The translations under genes were made by a program, and so were the position numbers. From Trichuris trichiura (Eukaryota; Nematoda; Enoplea; Trichinellida; Trichuridae): 64,000 bases of DNA. Below are positions 30,860 through 44,003 of this stretch, piece by piece (position 1 is the first letter of the stretch; every line of letters begins with the position of its first letter). Location of the stretch: NCBI GenBank assembly GCA_037903355.1, contig JBAJFE010000062.1, forward strand, positions 1-64,000, written 5' to 3'. A model generated the notes under the pieces. It did no database searches. It was given only the letters and a program-made list of their open reading frames with translations, and was not told the origin of the DNA.

Positions 30860-33800
30860 CTAACACAATGGGGGACATAAATTCATAGCACAGTCAAGTA
30901 TCTCTTTGACGTCACACTGCGAAGCATTGACGGCTAGTCGTTTTCCGCATAATTTCGGGTCGTCGCAAGGCACCGCTATGGAACAAAGTCGTGCACCAGC
31001 CGACGCTTTCTGAAAAGCGTATCGTTACTTACAGACAAAGATATTTAATAATTTAGTCGTCCATAGCCTATGCATTAATTGAGAACGAGCAAGAACGACT
31101 GCAAAACCTTTTCGAATCTCTCCTTTAAATGGACATGCATTTGGCTCCAAATGAAACCAAGCGCAGTTTTCAGCGTCATTTGCAAATGCCATACTAAGAT
31201 AACGTCGAAAGCGTCATCAATTATACCAGCACAACACTACCTTTAATAGAATAAAAGTTACAAATGAAGCGATGATGAAACAGAGACAGTACCAATTCAC
31301 AAAGCGCCGCCTAGATTATTACTTATTCGATTAACTCTTTTCCTACTCGGCCGCCGTGACTGAGCATGCAGAAATAATGCTAAGCTTTAACAGCAGCAGC
31401 AGCAGTTCCTTTCTCAAGCAACGGTTCATTGAAGTTTCAAATGCTTACCTCAAGGGAGAAGCGAGCGAAGTCGCTCTTGACACCGTCACCCTTCAACCTG
31501 GAGATGCGGAAGGCCAACTGAAATGCAAAATAGAAAGACCTTCGCGAAAAGGAACATAAAAGCAACATATACATCTTGCTTCCAATTTTCCAAGTTCTTC
31601 AATCGACACAGCTGATCATAGTACTGTTGCTGAGCCGTAGAAGGCCGGCCTTGAACTGACTTTGTAACATCAACAACACGAAATTTACCAATGAAAGACT
31701 CGTATTCCTAGACAAGCAAGCCTTATTTTCAATAGTTTGAAATTTCGCGACGGATTTACTTAGTATCTTCTCATGCTTTTTTCATTACGTAAAAGTACTG
31801 CTTAAGAAGAAACGTTCGCTCTCAAGGTTGTGATACTGCTTGTTTCTTACCCTTTTCGGAAGTAATTGGACCCCAATTTAGGCCAGCGCTCAATAAGTGC
31901 TCTGTGGTATTAAATATCAAATTATTTCGCTGAATACAGGAGTTGCGTGCACATTTGTTTCTTTTAAAATGACTGCATGCCTCCGAAAATTCCAAACTCA
32001 AAAAGCTGGGATATTTTGCCCGGATTATCTCTTCACATCTCCCATATTGCCCTGTTTGAACTGGTCATACAAAGCATTTTTAACATACGCAATTCCCCCC
32101 ATTACGCCTAGCGGTTTGGCTAGAAGGGACTAATGTAGTGTTCATGCAACTCTCTGGAGCTAGGCAAGCTTAATTAGAGTTGCAAGATTACGAAAAATGG
32201 TGAACAGATCAAACCGGTTCAGCCAACCAATGAAATCACGAGAACAATTTGAATTCAGAAGTTAGTACGGTATGCCTTACTGATAATCAGGATGAGTTGA
32301 AAAATATATTTACGTTTTGGAGCCTGGACGCCTCTCGCATCAGGGAGTTCAGTTCGTCGTGGCGCGCATGCGCTATTCGATCGGCATCTTCGGCAACGGA
32401 AAAAAATCCGGCAGCTTTAAGAGGCACCTTCAATGGGCTCAGCGAGGTCATGATGTTGCGCAGAGAGCTAGCAACCGCTGCTCGTTCCGCCTCTCGGGAC
32501 GTCAACAGTAGTTCTTTCAAATGTTCGACCTAGAAGCAATGCACATTCCAAAATGTCTGGTTCAATTAGCGGAAGTTGTGGCAAAACAGAATTGCGCCCG
32601 CGATGCAGCGCGCTAGGTCCCGCTTTGGTATCAAAATTAAAACTGAAAGCCATTTAGGTATTACGTGTTTACCTTGTTTGCCAAAACAACTGCAGCCTCC
32701 GAAGGAATTGGGAATGTCGGCGAGCCTGCTACAAGGAAAAAAATGGCATTCAATAAAAAAGATTTCTCAATAAAATGTAATAAAAATTCACCGGATACAG
32801 CTGCCGGATATGTCAAACCATGCATCATTTGCTTCTTGGTCAGATCGTTTAGTTTTGCCTTCAAATCAGCGTTCTCAACTTCCAACGTTTCAAGCTCTTG
32901 ATGCAGCGAATCAATTGTGCTCTCAAAAGCGCTGAAAAGCGGGAATTCTTCTCTGTAGCAGGGCGAATGAAAAACGAAAAAACATACCGTTCTTTTTTCT
33001 TAAAATCATGCTGCATCTCTTTAACTTTTTCTTGCGTTTTGATCAACCGCTCGTCTCCCTCTTTGCCCGTGGCGGCAAGTCGCTTTTCGGCTAACTCATT
33101 TCGTAGCAGTACTTCGGCAACTTCGTCACTCTGGCCGAAAGGTTAGGTTTTTTCCAGGCGCCATAATCAATAACGTGGTTCTACCTTAAGCTTCAATGCT
33201 TGTTTTACCTTCATGATCAGTTGATCTTTGTCTTCTATTTGTTTTCTCAAATCTTGAACCTCCGCCGCTTTCTGCTTTCTTGCGTTAGCCCGTTCGACAA
33301 TAGGCGGGAAGGACTGCAGGGAAGGGTGCTCAATTAGTAGGGACAACAACGGATGATACGATTCAACCTTCTTGGATTCTTTTTTCACTATTTTGTCGTC
33401 GACCAGTTTTGAAAAATCCCCGCAATAGCTTACCACGGAAGTTAACTTCTGCCTAAGAAAAGGGATCGTCAGATTTCGTTAATAAGTTCAATACAATCGA
33501 ACTTGAAGAACAGAGGGATACCGTCCATCGGCGCGCCGGATTCGGGACGTACAACCCTTGCGTACGCCTGATCGAAGAAGCCCTTCATGACTTCTGATTC
33601 AACACCTTCCAAACCAGGCAACATGCTAGCTTGTGAGGATGCGGAAGTGCAGCTCTCGTCAAGAATGGACGCAAGAGTTTCCATCATCCGAGTAGCGCCG
33701 TTCATTTCTTCTATAGCCTAAATTTCAGCATAACAATTCTTTGAAGACGGAACAAATAAAATAGGCATCTTTCAATTGTCGAGCCCGCAACATAATTTGT

Positions 33801-36800
33801 TTACACGAAGAAATAGGACATAAAGGCAGTGGATTTGCAACTGGACTTTACAAAGCTTAGGGTTAGTATTATTGATAGGATAAAAGTCTGCTTTCGGTTA
33901 TTTCCCCCTTTTTAAACAACCTGAGCATCTGGATTCTGTAGATTGAGCGGTTTGTTTTAAAAATTATTGAAACTGATTTGGTAAAAAAATTCAAATTCAC
34001 TTACAGTGGCTGGCACATCTACGCTATGCATATTATCCGGCGGCAATTTAGCCTTCAGAATGATCAACGTCTGCTCCAAGCTTGCTATCAGATCGCAAGA
34101 CAGCTGCAACCATGAAAAGTCGTCGTCGCCAACGCAAGACGGCTGTAAACAAATTCAAAATTTAAAAAATTGGCAAAGTGCCAAGCGAGTACGTACCAAC
34201 AGGTAAAATTGCGACCTAGCGAGATTAAACTTCATCCAAGAGACGACGGAAAACATTCGGCTAACAATGTCTGCTAAAACGACCGCTGTATCGACCGATT
34301 CCGTACTGCACTGAGATTCGTAGCAATGCTAAAAATAAGCGGGAACAACGTTGACGCTGCTGAATTTAAATTTCAAACGAAAGCTTTGGGAGCAAAAAAA
34401 ATGCTTTCTTTCAAAATGCGTACGGCTAAAAGCGAAACGTCGTTTTGAAAAGTAAACTTCATATATGCTTTAAGGGCGACTACGCATTAGCCCAACCTTC
34501 AATTAATTAACTGGACGTTATGAATGTAAATACGAAGGTAATGAAAATGTTTTACGAGGATAAAACTTGCCCTGAAAAAGACGGCAACTCTTTCCAAATT
34601 TGACAACGACGTATTTTCGTCGATTATGCTGGTTTTGACGAGATCGAAGTAACTGTCTAGCATTCGCTCGTGCGCGGCCATTTCGTTTCTCAACAAAGCA
34701 ATTTTGGACATTCGTTCAACGCTGCACTCGGCCACAATGCTGAAACAAAATGGGATTACGCAACTTTGCCTAATCCAACCGAGCGTTGTTCGTACCAGTT
34801 AAACTGGCGTAAGACAGCCATTAGGTTGTTAAGCATATGAGCCACCTTGCGAACGAAATTCCATTGCTCTCCTTTGTGGGACAGAAAAACGTGCTCACGT
34901 TGGAGACCTTGAGGAACCATGGGGAACTGAAGCATACGAGATTGGCCTGTAGACCTTTCTCGCTGGTAAACTTAGAAATGCTACCCTTTCGCTGACTTGT
35001 TCCGCCAGCAGTTGGCATTTGGATATGAGCCGCGGAAAGGTCTGACATATCCAAACACAGTCGCAATCGCCTAAAACGCTTCCATAGCCCTTTAAGCGTT
35101 TTAAAAAACCTTACCTCCCGGTTGAGAACACTCATCAGGCAAAAAGAGCTTCAGATGGCAGTTCTCCTGTTGCACGCATTCCAGATCAACTTTGGTTAAA
35201 GCGTTTTCCACTTCCTGCAAAGCGAGCGCAGCCCTGTAAACACGAACATACGCAGACGAACTCACGTTGGCAGTGGCTTTCGAGCGAACCAAAGTAGGCA
35301 GTGCTGCTCCGCTGTTTTCCTCTACTTCATCGCGCGCCTTCTTCGCCGAGATCGCAATGGACAATTGGTCCTTGACATCCTGGATTTGTTCGTTAAGTTT
35401 TACCGACTGCTGTTTCATTTTTGCAATGGTGGATTCGCGCTCCAACACTTGAGCTTTGCATCGCTGCACCTCTTGTCGAATCTGAAAAACAAATGAAGCT
35501 AACCGGCTCGAAAAGGCAATGGTCGATCTTACGTCGCTTGTCACTCCGTGCATACGGTCCAATTCCATACGGAGATCCTTTTCGGCTTCCTTGGAGTTCT
35601 CCAACATTTCTTCGTCCATCATGCGCATCTGCTCGAGATCTTCCAGAGTGTCCTCGAGTTCGCGGATTCGCTCCTCCAAGGCTAAATTTCGGTTAGTCAA
35701 CTGTTCGACCATCTCTTCGGCGCCGAGGGCTGCATCCACCTGGAAAGATGACGAAACCCTTCTTTAGGATATAGCATTAATGCAGGGATCTCACCTGATC
35801 TTTTAAGTCGTTCAGCTGGCTTTCGTATGTTTGTTCCCTACGCAACTGACTATCGCTTTTCTTCTGCATTTCGGCTAGCTGAGATTTCAGGTTGGACATC
35901 TCTTTGGTCAAGTGCTGATTGGTGGCACGGTCGGCAGCCGAGAGATCTCTGACCTTGACCAGCGCTTCCTTGAGGCGCTCGTTTTGCTGTTCCAGCTGCT
36001 TCACTTGAAAGGCGGTGGGAGCCGACTGGGAACCCCCTGCTTGTTCCATTTCGCTTCTGAGCAGCTCCAAGTCCACTTCCAACTCCTGTATTCTCTCCTT
36101 CAATGTTTCCACCTCTTGAGACAACATGTCGGCTCGCTCCTCGGCCATCTCCTTGTCTAGAGATATGCTTTCCATAGCTTCGGCAACGCCGGACATTTCG
36201 GACTGATAGGCTTCCCGCATTTCGATCGCCTCTCGAGCTTCATTCTTTGCCTGCTGCAATTGCTTCTGCAATTCCGAATGAGCTTCCATCATTTTGTTTT
36301 TGTATTCCGTCAGCTGAAAAGTACACGCGTAGGGACAACAGTCCATAGTATACCGTAAGGAGGGAGGATACCTGCTGCATTTGAATTTTGGACTTTTCGT
36401 AATCTATCATCATTTGCTTGTCCTTTTGCCGCTTTTGACGTAGCGTTTCCAACTTTTCGGAAAGGTCCTTCACTTCACCAAGCAGGTACTGTACCTGAGC
36501 TCCCTCGCTTAAATTATCGGGTAAAACAAACTGAGAGCTCTGCGAAGCCAATCCCGTCGCCTTCCCAGAGTCCTATAAAAGATATGAAATGGCACAAAGC
36601 TGATCGCAAAGCTGAAAGCACAGCGAACCTGCTCAAGGAGGGCAACCTTCTCTGATACGCTCGTCCGAGTTGCCAGTTTGGAAGTCGGCTGCGGCAGGCC
36701 AGACTGAGCGGTTGGAGACTTCGTGTCCATCTTCTTATCGACTACCTTCTCAGGAATAGCCTTCAGATCTGACTTGTTCGATAGTACATCGGAGACGGCC

Positions 36801-38816
36801 ATTCTTTGTACCGATTCATCGGGGACGTTAGGTGATGCCGGCAGCCGTTCGTCCGATGCACTATGCTTGATTGGCGGAACACCAGACTAAAGATAAGCGG
36901 TATGGAAAACAGCCTGTTTCAAATGTCCAAAAGGCTGACCTTTCCGTCTAAGGAAGTAGCTGCATTTGAAGAAGCTGCTTGGGCATCTAAATCGATAAAA
37001 ACAAAGTAGACAAGCTATTCTGAAAATCCCACATTGCATACGTTTTCTTAACACGGCCACTCATTATACTCCCGCATAATTTTCTCAGTTATCGAAATAG
37101 GGCGATTAACTTTTTTCTTTCATATTCATCGTATGGAGTTAAGTTGCGAGAAGTAAAAAGCGAACTTGTAACCTGCGCAGCTGACAATGCGCTTACCGTA
37201 GGTAAATACATCATTTACAATGCCACGTCCGCCTCAAGTGCGGTAGTGCAACTAGTAATTTAAATTATAACTATAGTAGTATTCTATCCTCAAAAAATTA
37301 GTAAATATTGAAGCTAAGCTCTAAGGTTTCAAATTCTATGCGCCTTTCCGTCCCGCAAAATAACTGCGCATTTGCATAATAACATTTAATGCTAGATTAC
37401 AAAATTAAGTCGCTTAGGAAGAGCCGAAAGTTGAGCTCAACTTAAAGTTTAAATTTACAGATTATAAAGTAAAAACCATAGTCAAGTACGGTATTCACTG
37501 TACCTTCGACCTTTATACAGTACCCCACGCTACATTTTAAACTTGACATTAAGGTAACAGCAAATCTCGTTAAACGCTTTATGCTCTGCGTTTATTTTGA
37601 ATAGTAGAAAATGACCAAAAGCGAAAGTTTTAAATCCAAACAAAAATCGGAATAGCTTCGATAAGATTTTTCGCGTCACACAGAACAAGTAAACAAAACA
37701 ATCTGATTTATAAGGCCATTCTAAAGCTAACATTTGCTGGCTAAACAGATTCGCCACCTTCGGAGAAGCAGTATGAAATTTACAACAGAGCTAACCTGAG
37801 AATCTTCTTGAGTGAAAAGAGTTTACTTCCTGGTACGTTCTAGAAAATGATAATAAGGTTCAATGAACGCAAGCTTTTTACGCTTACCTCCGGCTAACAA
37901 GTAAAGCTAGCAAACGAGTGTGGACTAAGTACACTGGTTTTAAACTGTCAGCCTTAAGCTTCGTCTCAACTTTAATTATTTAGGAAACAGATTTGCAGAG
38001 AAGCAGTACCGCCGGGAAAAACGGACGAACATGTAGATGCGGATACATTTTATCTAAGGATTTAGCATTATAACGCGGCCTGTGAAAGCTCGAGAGAAAG
38101 GCAACTACTTTATGAATGACATAAAGCCAGTGGAATGCAGAAAAAAACTGTTGGATTGCGTCCTGGTGAGTAAACGCAAAAGCATAGCATTAATGGTAAG
38201 AGATGTTGCATTTTGAAAATCAAAAATCATAATACGAATTTAGAAAAGCCAACAAAAGATAATAGAAACTATCATGTTCAATACGGAAGGGTAAATGATT
38301 GGAATTGTCGATTTGCTAAGTCAGTGATCCGAACGCCCAAGCACGAAAAGTAAGGCAACAACAATTAATGTCTGAGAAAAAGCGTAGCGCGAAACGTTGC
38401 CGGAAAAATGAATCAATCAAACTTTTTTTTACCTTTCCGTAGCGGCCGCGAAATCGCTTTTGGCCTCGGCAGCCCAGAAACCGGAGCATTTGATGAGGGT
38501 ATTAGAGACTCATCGCTAATTTTATCTATCAGGCGCACCTTCAAAAGGCTTGTAAACAACCTTAAGAAAAAGCAACAAGCCAAACCTGTGACTCACGGAC
38601 GAAAATGCCATGGTTTGGGTCACAACGGAAATACTCGCGTCCCTGAACGGTCCCGTTGTTTTTCCCTTTCGGTTCGTCCAGGATAACGCCGATCCATTTT
38701 CCCGGAGAAAATTTTGTTGTACCCGTGTAAGCGACAGTGCCGCTAAGGCCTTTATCGACAAGTATAACTTGATCAGCGACCTGAACTGGATGATCCACCG
38801 GCTTAGCCGGCAACAT
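30860..38816 (-). CDS. dnc-1: Dynactin subunit 1 (p150-glued)
   Basis: Largest arm of dynactin, the dynein activator; it binds microtubules and dynein. Many exons on the minus strand. Exon 1 (38586-38816) encodes a CAP-Gly domain: [40 protein letters not shown] and [12 protein letters not shown], which contains GKNNGTVQG in place of the classic GKNDG. After a large gap come a Ser/Pro-rich stretch (36.8-37.0 kb), a long coiled coil (36.5-35.1 kb) containing [18 protein letters not shown], close to human [18 protein letters not shown], then [17 protein letters not shown] and LIASLEQTL segments (34.7-34.0 kb), a second coiled coil (33.4-32.3 kb) and [12 protein letters not shown] (31.6 kb). The tail [16 protein letters not shown] aligns with the family's C-terminus; stop at 30860. 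The phase between exon 1 and the exon near 36.99 kb does not fit, so at least one small exon in 37.0-38.58 kb is unidentified. Confidence 0.92.
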
Positions 38817-39241
38817 ATTTCTTAAATAACGTAACAACGTGATGGTTATCATCCGCACAAATCACAACATTACCTGAATTGTCACTGGCACGCAAACGTA
38901 AAACTTGCAAAAGGAGTATTACAAAGCAAAGAATTCCGAGGAAAAATTACTATCCGAAAAACGGCAGTTTAATTATGCTCGTGTTCAACGTCATACTGTA
39001 ACTTGGAAGCGCCTAACGTATTTGTGTTAATGGAAACGGTTTTCTTGATTTGTACTTTTTTCGTTGTCTAACGTTTTTTGCGTTCCTGAACTCACGGGAC
39101 CTCCTTAACGTTTTTTGTTTTTTCTTACTCCTAATTTATTTCTGCGAGTATATGGTAAGATAGATGTTTGCGAAAAGACGCGGTGTTGTCTTTGTGCGGA
39201 CTTCGCCGTCTCCAGTTGGTCTCTTTTGAATTTACTTTCCG
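38817..39241. promoter_or_regulatory. Divergent intergenic region, dynactin / ICMT
   Basis: 425 nt between the start codons of two divergent genes, so it must hold both promoters. No TATA box is obvious. TTATTTAAG just before the dynactin ATG could be a trans-splice acceptor. Confidence 0.5.
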
Positions 39242-40063
39242 ATGGAAACACCGTTTAGGCATGCGGTAGCCTCTTTCCTGTGCTTTTCCTCTTCTTGCGT
39301 GATCTACTTTTATTTGCTGTTTTCGAACAAGTTTTTATGTTGCTCTATTTTGTTTTCTTGTTGTGCCATCGCTTGCATTATTCACTATGTCATCAACGAT
39401 GACTCGTTGCGGCAAGTGGTTGCTTGCTCGATGCTCCTTGGCTGTGTCTACGCGGTGGGCCTCTATTTGTGCACAAAGGGATTCTGGAGACAACCAAGCT
39501 GTGTCGGTCTTTATTTATGCGTTTTGAGCTTTTTCCATTTTTCGGAATTCTTTTCCATTGCCCTTTTTTCGAGCAAATCACTGTCGACCGATTCATTTCT
39601 GCTAAATCACTCTGTAGAATATTGGATTGCCGCCATTTCCAGTTGGTTCGAGTACGTCGTAGAGCTGTACCAATTTCCCAACGCCAAGAGACAGCCGCTG
39701 ATCACATACGTTGGCCTTGCGTTGGTTTTGATTGGTGAAATTCTTCGAAAGGCCGCTATAGTTAACGCGGGTGATTGCTTCACTCATCTTGTCAGTTTTC
39801 GAAGAAGACCTGAACATCAACTTATTACTAACGGTGTTTATTCAATCTGCCGACATCCATCATACACTGGATGGTTGCTGTGGTCCGTTGGCACGCAGGT
39901 TCTTCTGTGCAATCCGATTTGCACAGTACTTTACGCAGTAATCAGCTGGAAGTTTTTGGCTGAACGAATTCGAACGGAAGAACTATTGCTTGTTCTTTTT
40001 TTCGGTACAAAGTACACGAAATACCGTGCCGTTGTACCAAGCGGAATTCCTTTCGTGCGGTAG
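39242..40063 (+). CDS. icmt-1: Protein-S-isoprenylcysteine O-methyltransferase (ICMT)
   Basis: ER membrane enzyme that carboxyl-methylates the prenylated Cys of CaaX proteins such as Ras and lamins, using S-adenosylmethionine. Single exon, 273 residues (human 284). Several TM helices fill the first half. Conserved blocks: FHFSEFFSIALF, SLSTDSFLLNHSVEYWIAA (human SLSLDSFLLNHSLEYTVAA), GEILRKAAIVNAGDCFTH, the SAM/active-site block LITNGVYSICRHPSYTGW with the RHPSYxGW motif, GTQVLLCNPIC, and RIRTEELLL with the EE pair, ending VPSGIPFVR. All key residues are present. The enzyme has no intron, unlike its neighbours. Divergent from dynactin. Confidence 0.95.
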   Translation: METPFRHAVASFLCFSSSCVIYFYLLFSNKFLCCSILFSCCAIACIIHYVINDDSLRQVVACSMLLGCVYAVGLYLCTKGFWRQPSCVGLYLCVLSFFHFSEFFSIALFSSKSLSTDSFLLNHSVEYWIAAISSWFEYVVELYQFPNAKRQPLITYVGLALVLIGEILRKAAIVNAGDCFTHLVSFRRRPEHQLITNGVYSICRHPSYTGWLLWSVGTQVLLCNPICTVLYAVISWKFLAERIRTEELLLVLFFGTKYTKYRAVVPSGIPFVR

Positions 40064-41100
40064 ATATCCTTCACCCTGACAAGCACATTGCAGAGTTTTG
40101 AAAGGAGCCTTATTACGTTGATACGTCCGTTCTGCAGAAGGGACCGATTCGCTGTAAATTCGTTACTTCCGACGGTTTTCATTCACTTCTCAATTCCCGC
40201 ATATTTATCCTGCTTGATGAAATCTTTTCGTTGTTCGTCAAAAATGAACGAAGTAAAACGTCAGGCCTGAATCTAGCAGTTGCACCGTAACTGTAAAGGT
40301 GTATTAAAGATGAGAAACTCCATCATTTAAACTCTGAAATTAAATTGATGTTGATAACGCTCATTCTTTCTTAGCCGAGAGTTTAAATTTCAATGTTATT
40401 ATTATTGTTCTTTTATTTACGTTGATCGAAACAAAATGTCTGCGCGGCATTAAACTGTTCTCCAGTCTGACGCATATTGGGGTGGAAGAGTTTTGCTTTA
40501 TGAACGACAGGACAAAAGCGATCACTCCAAGCGGGCGATTTCTGTCAGAGGTATTCTTATTCGGATCTCTTCAGTTATCCGCTCGCTCATATACAGTAAT
40601 CTCTGCGGCAGAAAGGGAAATGTAGGTACACAATGTCAACGAAGTATTTTTCGGGTTCTAATCGACTACTATAAATAGGACATTATTTTCGCGTCAAGAG
40701 GAAGATAATCGGCAACGTTGCGGTATGACGGTGGGCTGCAAAACCGAGAAACCCACATTATCTATCATCTGCGCGCAAATCATTGTGACCAGTCTGTTTA
40801 TCCGATACCTCAAATTACTCTGCCACCATCTGATTATTTGAGCTGGATATAATTTTCATAGTCATCCGAAGAAGTTGGTTGAGTAGTCGACGCTTAACTG
40901 TGGTTCCCGTGTTAGCTAATTTCTTATACGTCTGTTGTAACACAGTCTTGCTCAGCTGCACGGTTGCCGCGATGCCAATTTTAGATTCACGCCTGGTGCA
41001 AGCTCCTGGGCTCTTTAGATCATGATTTTAGGCGGTCTTGTCGATTTTACAGCTCACGTCATGTTTCGAAAGACAGGATGTCTTTTAACAGGCTTGAATA
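40064..41100. other. Intergenic, nothing recognised
   Basis: About 1 kb between ICMT and the PLE. Short frames only; no repeat or RNA gene recognised. Confidence 0.4.
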
Positions 41101-41233
41101 GTTTCATAGTAGATCTTCAGATTCACAGGTTTGGCCTGTTGGATGTATCTGTAAGTAAACTTCAAAGTGCCCTACCAACGGATGGATGAGCAAATTGTAA
41201 GAGAAAAAATACAGAACAATTTGTATACCGTAC

Positions 41234-41263
41234 GTTTCAGAACTGCTCGTGTTCCGTCGTCAG
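41234..41263 (-). ncRNA. Hammerhead-like core, PLE 3' end
   Basis: CTGACGA, C, stem GGAAC, 7-nt loop, stem GTTCT (one G-U pair), GAAAC. It has the full GAAA box followed by C, the best match of the six to the hammerhead consensus. Confidence 0.45.
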
Positions 41264-41331
41264 CAGTGTTGGGGAGAAAGTGTTTAATCGGTAAGGGGTT
41301 TATATAGCGCATGGGTACAATGGGTGTTTGA

Positions 41332-43179
41332 TTAGTTGGGTAGGGCGCAGCATTGGAATTTATTAATCGGCGCAGCCCATACTTCACTAACCTCCACGCC
41401 ATTGTCGCGATTGATAGTGGAGTTGCTCTGGATGTACAGAGCCTCCTTAATACGCCTAAGATGTAATAAGTTTTCGTGGCATATGATCTTCGGGTGCGGG
41501 TCGAGTGTGCACCGAGATGCGTGCTCAACGATCACTGAGGCACTTATCGCGTTCTCCATGGCTTTTCGAGGGTCCGTTGTCGGTGGACGCCCTCGGCCGG
41601 TGGCCTGTACCCCATTGAGTCTTCGTTCGGCGTTCTTGTATGTCAACACATTCTTCATGTGTTGGCCGAATCTCTTAAGTAAAGTGTTGCCCGTTTCTCC
41701 TATGTAGGAGGCGTTGCAACCACACTTTATTTGGTAAATGACACCGGGTCTGCTGTCAAAAGGAACCTTGATCTTGTCATTTCTCACAATCGAACGAAGA
41801 TTACATGAACTTTTAAATCTCACGTTGAAATTTAAGGAGCGCCCCAGTCTCCTGATTCGTTCACTTAAACCACTGTAGTAGGGAAGGAGCAGCACCGGGC
41901 GTTGTTGGTTATCAGGCGGGGACGGTGATGAAGGTTTATTTTGTTGGCACTGTTTAATAATGGAATTGATGAATTTACTGGGGTATCCGTTACTGCATAG
42001 TGTGTTATAAATGTGTCTTAATTCTGTATTTAAATATTCGGGGTCACAAACCGTTAGGGCCCTGTCAACCATCCCTTTAACTATACCTCTTTTAACTGAA
42101 ATAGGGTGATGAGAAGAAAAGTTTAGGTGCCGAGTGGGTGGGTTTCCTATAAACTGTTGTTTTTAACTTATTCCCTTGTTTAATGACTAAGACATCTAGA
42201 AAAGGGAGTTTACAATTATTTTCCTTCTCAATGGTTAGCGTTATCTGGTTGGGGAAGAGACTATTCAGGTGTTCCAAGAGAGTTTCTTCACTGCCTGATT
42301 TTATGATGGCAAAGATGTCGTCTACATATCTTTTGAAAATGATAGGAGGGGCACAGTCTTGCAGAGTGCTGAAGGCTTTTTCTTCGAGATGTTCCATGAA
42401 GATCTCCGCAAGTATGGGGGAGAGTGGACTGCCCATAGGCGCACCGTCCTTTTGTGAGAAGAAACTATCCTGGAATCTGAAGTAGTTGCCCTCGCGCATG
42501 CAGAACGACACTAATTTAACTATGTGGGTGGGGTTTAATTTCGTCCTCTGCAAGATGGTGTCGTCCGCATCTAACAGAGTTTGAAGCAAGTTGATGGTAT
42601 ATTTTATGGGAACGCTTGTGAAAAGGTCTTTTACATCATAACTGACCATGATGTCACCGGGCTGCATTTTTATGTCTTTTAGTGTGGAACAAAATTCTTT
42701 ACAATTTTTAACATTGGACTCGCGTTTACCGGTTAGGGGTTGGATTATAGTTTTTAGATATGAACAAAGTCTTGAGGTGACACTATTAATGCTGGAGACA
42801 ACTGGTCTTAGAGGGACCCTGGTTTGTGGATTTTGGGAAGGCCGTAAAGTTCAGGGCACCTAGTGTTACTGATGTATGAGAGACTACGGTTTATTTTAGA
42901 AATAATTGGGTCTTGGGGTTCATTGGCGAAGGAGTCTAACATATTTTGCAAAAGTTTTCGGGTCTTATCGGTCGGGTCTTGTTTTATGGGACGGTAAACG
43001 GGGTTGCTGAGGAGCTCATTTATCTTTTGTGTGTAGATGTTCCTATCCAGTATAACAACCGTATTACCTTTGTCAGCCTTCGTAATCACAATGTCCGTTC
43101 TAGATTTTAGACTTTTAATGATCCCCCGTTCTGAACTGCTTAGATTTGGGGTCGGGCTGCGCCGGTTAATAAATTCCAA
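41332..43179 (-). pseudogene. PLE reverse transcriptase + GIY-YIG endonuclease, broken by two frameshifts
   Basis: Single original reading frame of about 610 codons. N-terminal part 42808-43179: DIVITKADKGNTVVILDR and ELYGLPKIHKPG. RT core 42092-42800: VSYDVKDLFTSVPI, GAPMGSPLSPILAEIFMEHL and the catalytic FKRYVDDIFAII, with PFLDVLV downstream. C-terminal part 41332-42120: PYYSGLSERIRRLGR, then the GIY-YIG module GVIYQIKCGCNASYIGETGN with LLKRFGQHM. These features are diagnostic of Penelope-like elements. The frame breaks near 42822 (after KIHKPG, where PLEs continue VPLRPVVSS) and near 42130 (after RKPTHS, continuing HLNFSSHHP in another frame). The ends of the ORF run into both inverted repeats. 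Probably inactive as it stands. Confidence 0.9.
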
Positions 43180-43268
43180 TGCTGCGCCCTACCCAACTAA
43201 TCAAACACCCATTGTACCCATGCGCTATATAAGACCCTTACCGAATAAACACCTTCTCCCCAACACTG

Positions 43269-43298
43269 CTGACGACGGAACACGAGCAGTTCCGAAGC
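43269..43298 (+). ncRNA. Hammerhead-like core, PLE 5' end (inverted copy)
   Basis: CTGACGA, C, stem GGAAC, 7-nt loop, stem GTTCC, GAAG. The stem is fully paired, but GAAA is GAAG, which would be expected to weaken catalysis. Confidence 0.42.
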
Positions 43299-44003
43299 GT
43301 ACGGTATACAAATTGTTCTGTATTTTTTCTCTTACAATTTGCTCATCCATCCGTTGGTAGGGCACTTTGAAGTTCACTTACAGATACATCCAACAGGCCA
43401 AACCCGTGAATCTGAAGATCTACTATGAAGCTCACGCCATACTGTAACTTCGCTGGCCATCCTGTTCTGCCCTTCTTTAGGCCTAAATAAAAAAGTAAGG
43501 CTTAAGTTTTGGTTTTTGATTAAACAAGGGCAGAATAGGATAGTTTGGCATGCTCGTCAAAAAGAGCAGAACAGAATTGTAGAAGACTTGCTAGAAAAGA
43601 ACCTGCATTTCTCATATGGTTCTGCGCATGAACAAAAAGACCAGAAAGTGTATTTACATGTCGCCTTTCGCGGCTTGTTAACTTGCCGCTTAATACGGTG
43701 AACGACACGTTTAAACGCTGGCTTCATTAGCACTGCCGTTCGCAAAACGGAACAGCCACGTTTTGACGCCAGAGTAACGGCGTATTTACTGAGTCTATTA
43801 ATGAGCTAGAACTAAGTTTTGTTCATTCTAAGCCCCTTTATTTGTTGTTGATAGATTGTGGCTATGTTTCTTTTCTTCCTGCTCAGATTACTGTGTAGTT
43901 GCCGAGGGATAACTGGAAAAATCTTTTTGTTTTTTTAAATTATGGAAAATTAATTAAGTTGTTCTCTTTGTTCATTTCGTCCTAAAAATTACGCAAGCTA
44001 ATT

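Larger units (their letters stand above)
41101..43431 (-). mobile_element. Penelope-like retroelement with 278-bp terminal inverted repeats
   Basis: Non-LTR retroelement of the PLE class: RT plus GIY-YIG endonuclease. Arms 41101-41378 and 43154-43431 are nearly identical reverse complements of equal length, with few mismatches. Each arm carries a hammerhead-like core, the tail CATCCATCCGTTGGTAGGGC and a TTACAG string, pointing outward. The coding strand is minus. Typical PLEs carry direct partial repeats (pseudo-LTRs), so an inverted 5' copy is a variant, probably made during insertion. I found no convincing target-site duplication at the outer ends. Near-identity of the arms argues for a fairly recent insertion, despite frameshifts in the ORF. 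Confidence 0.85.
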
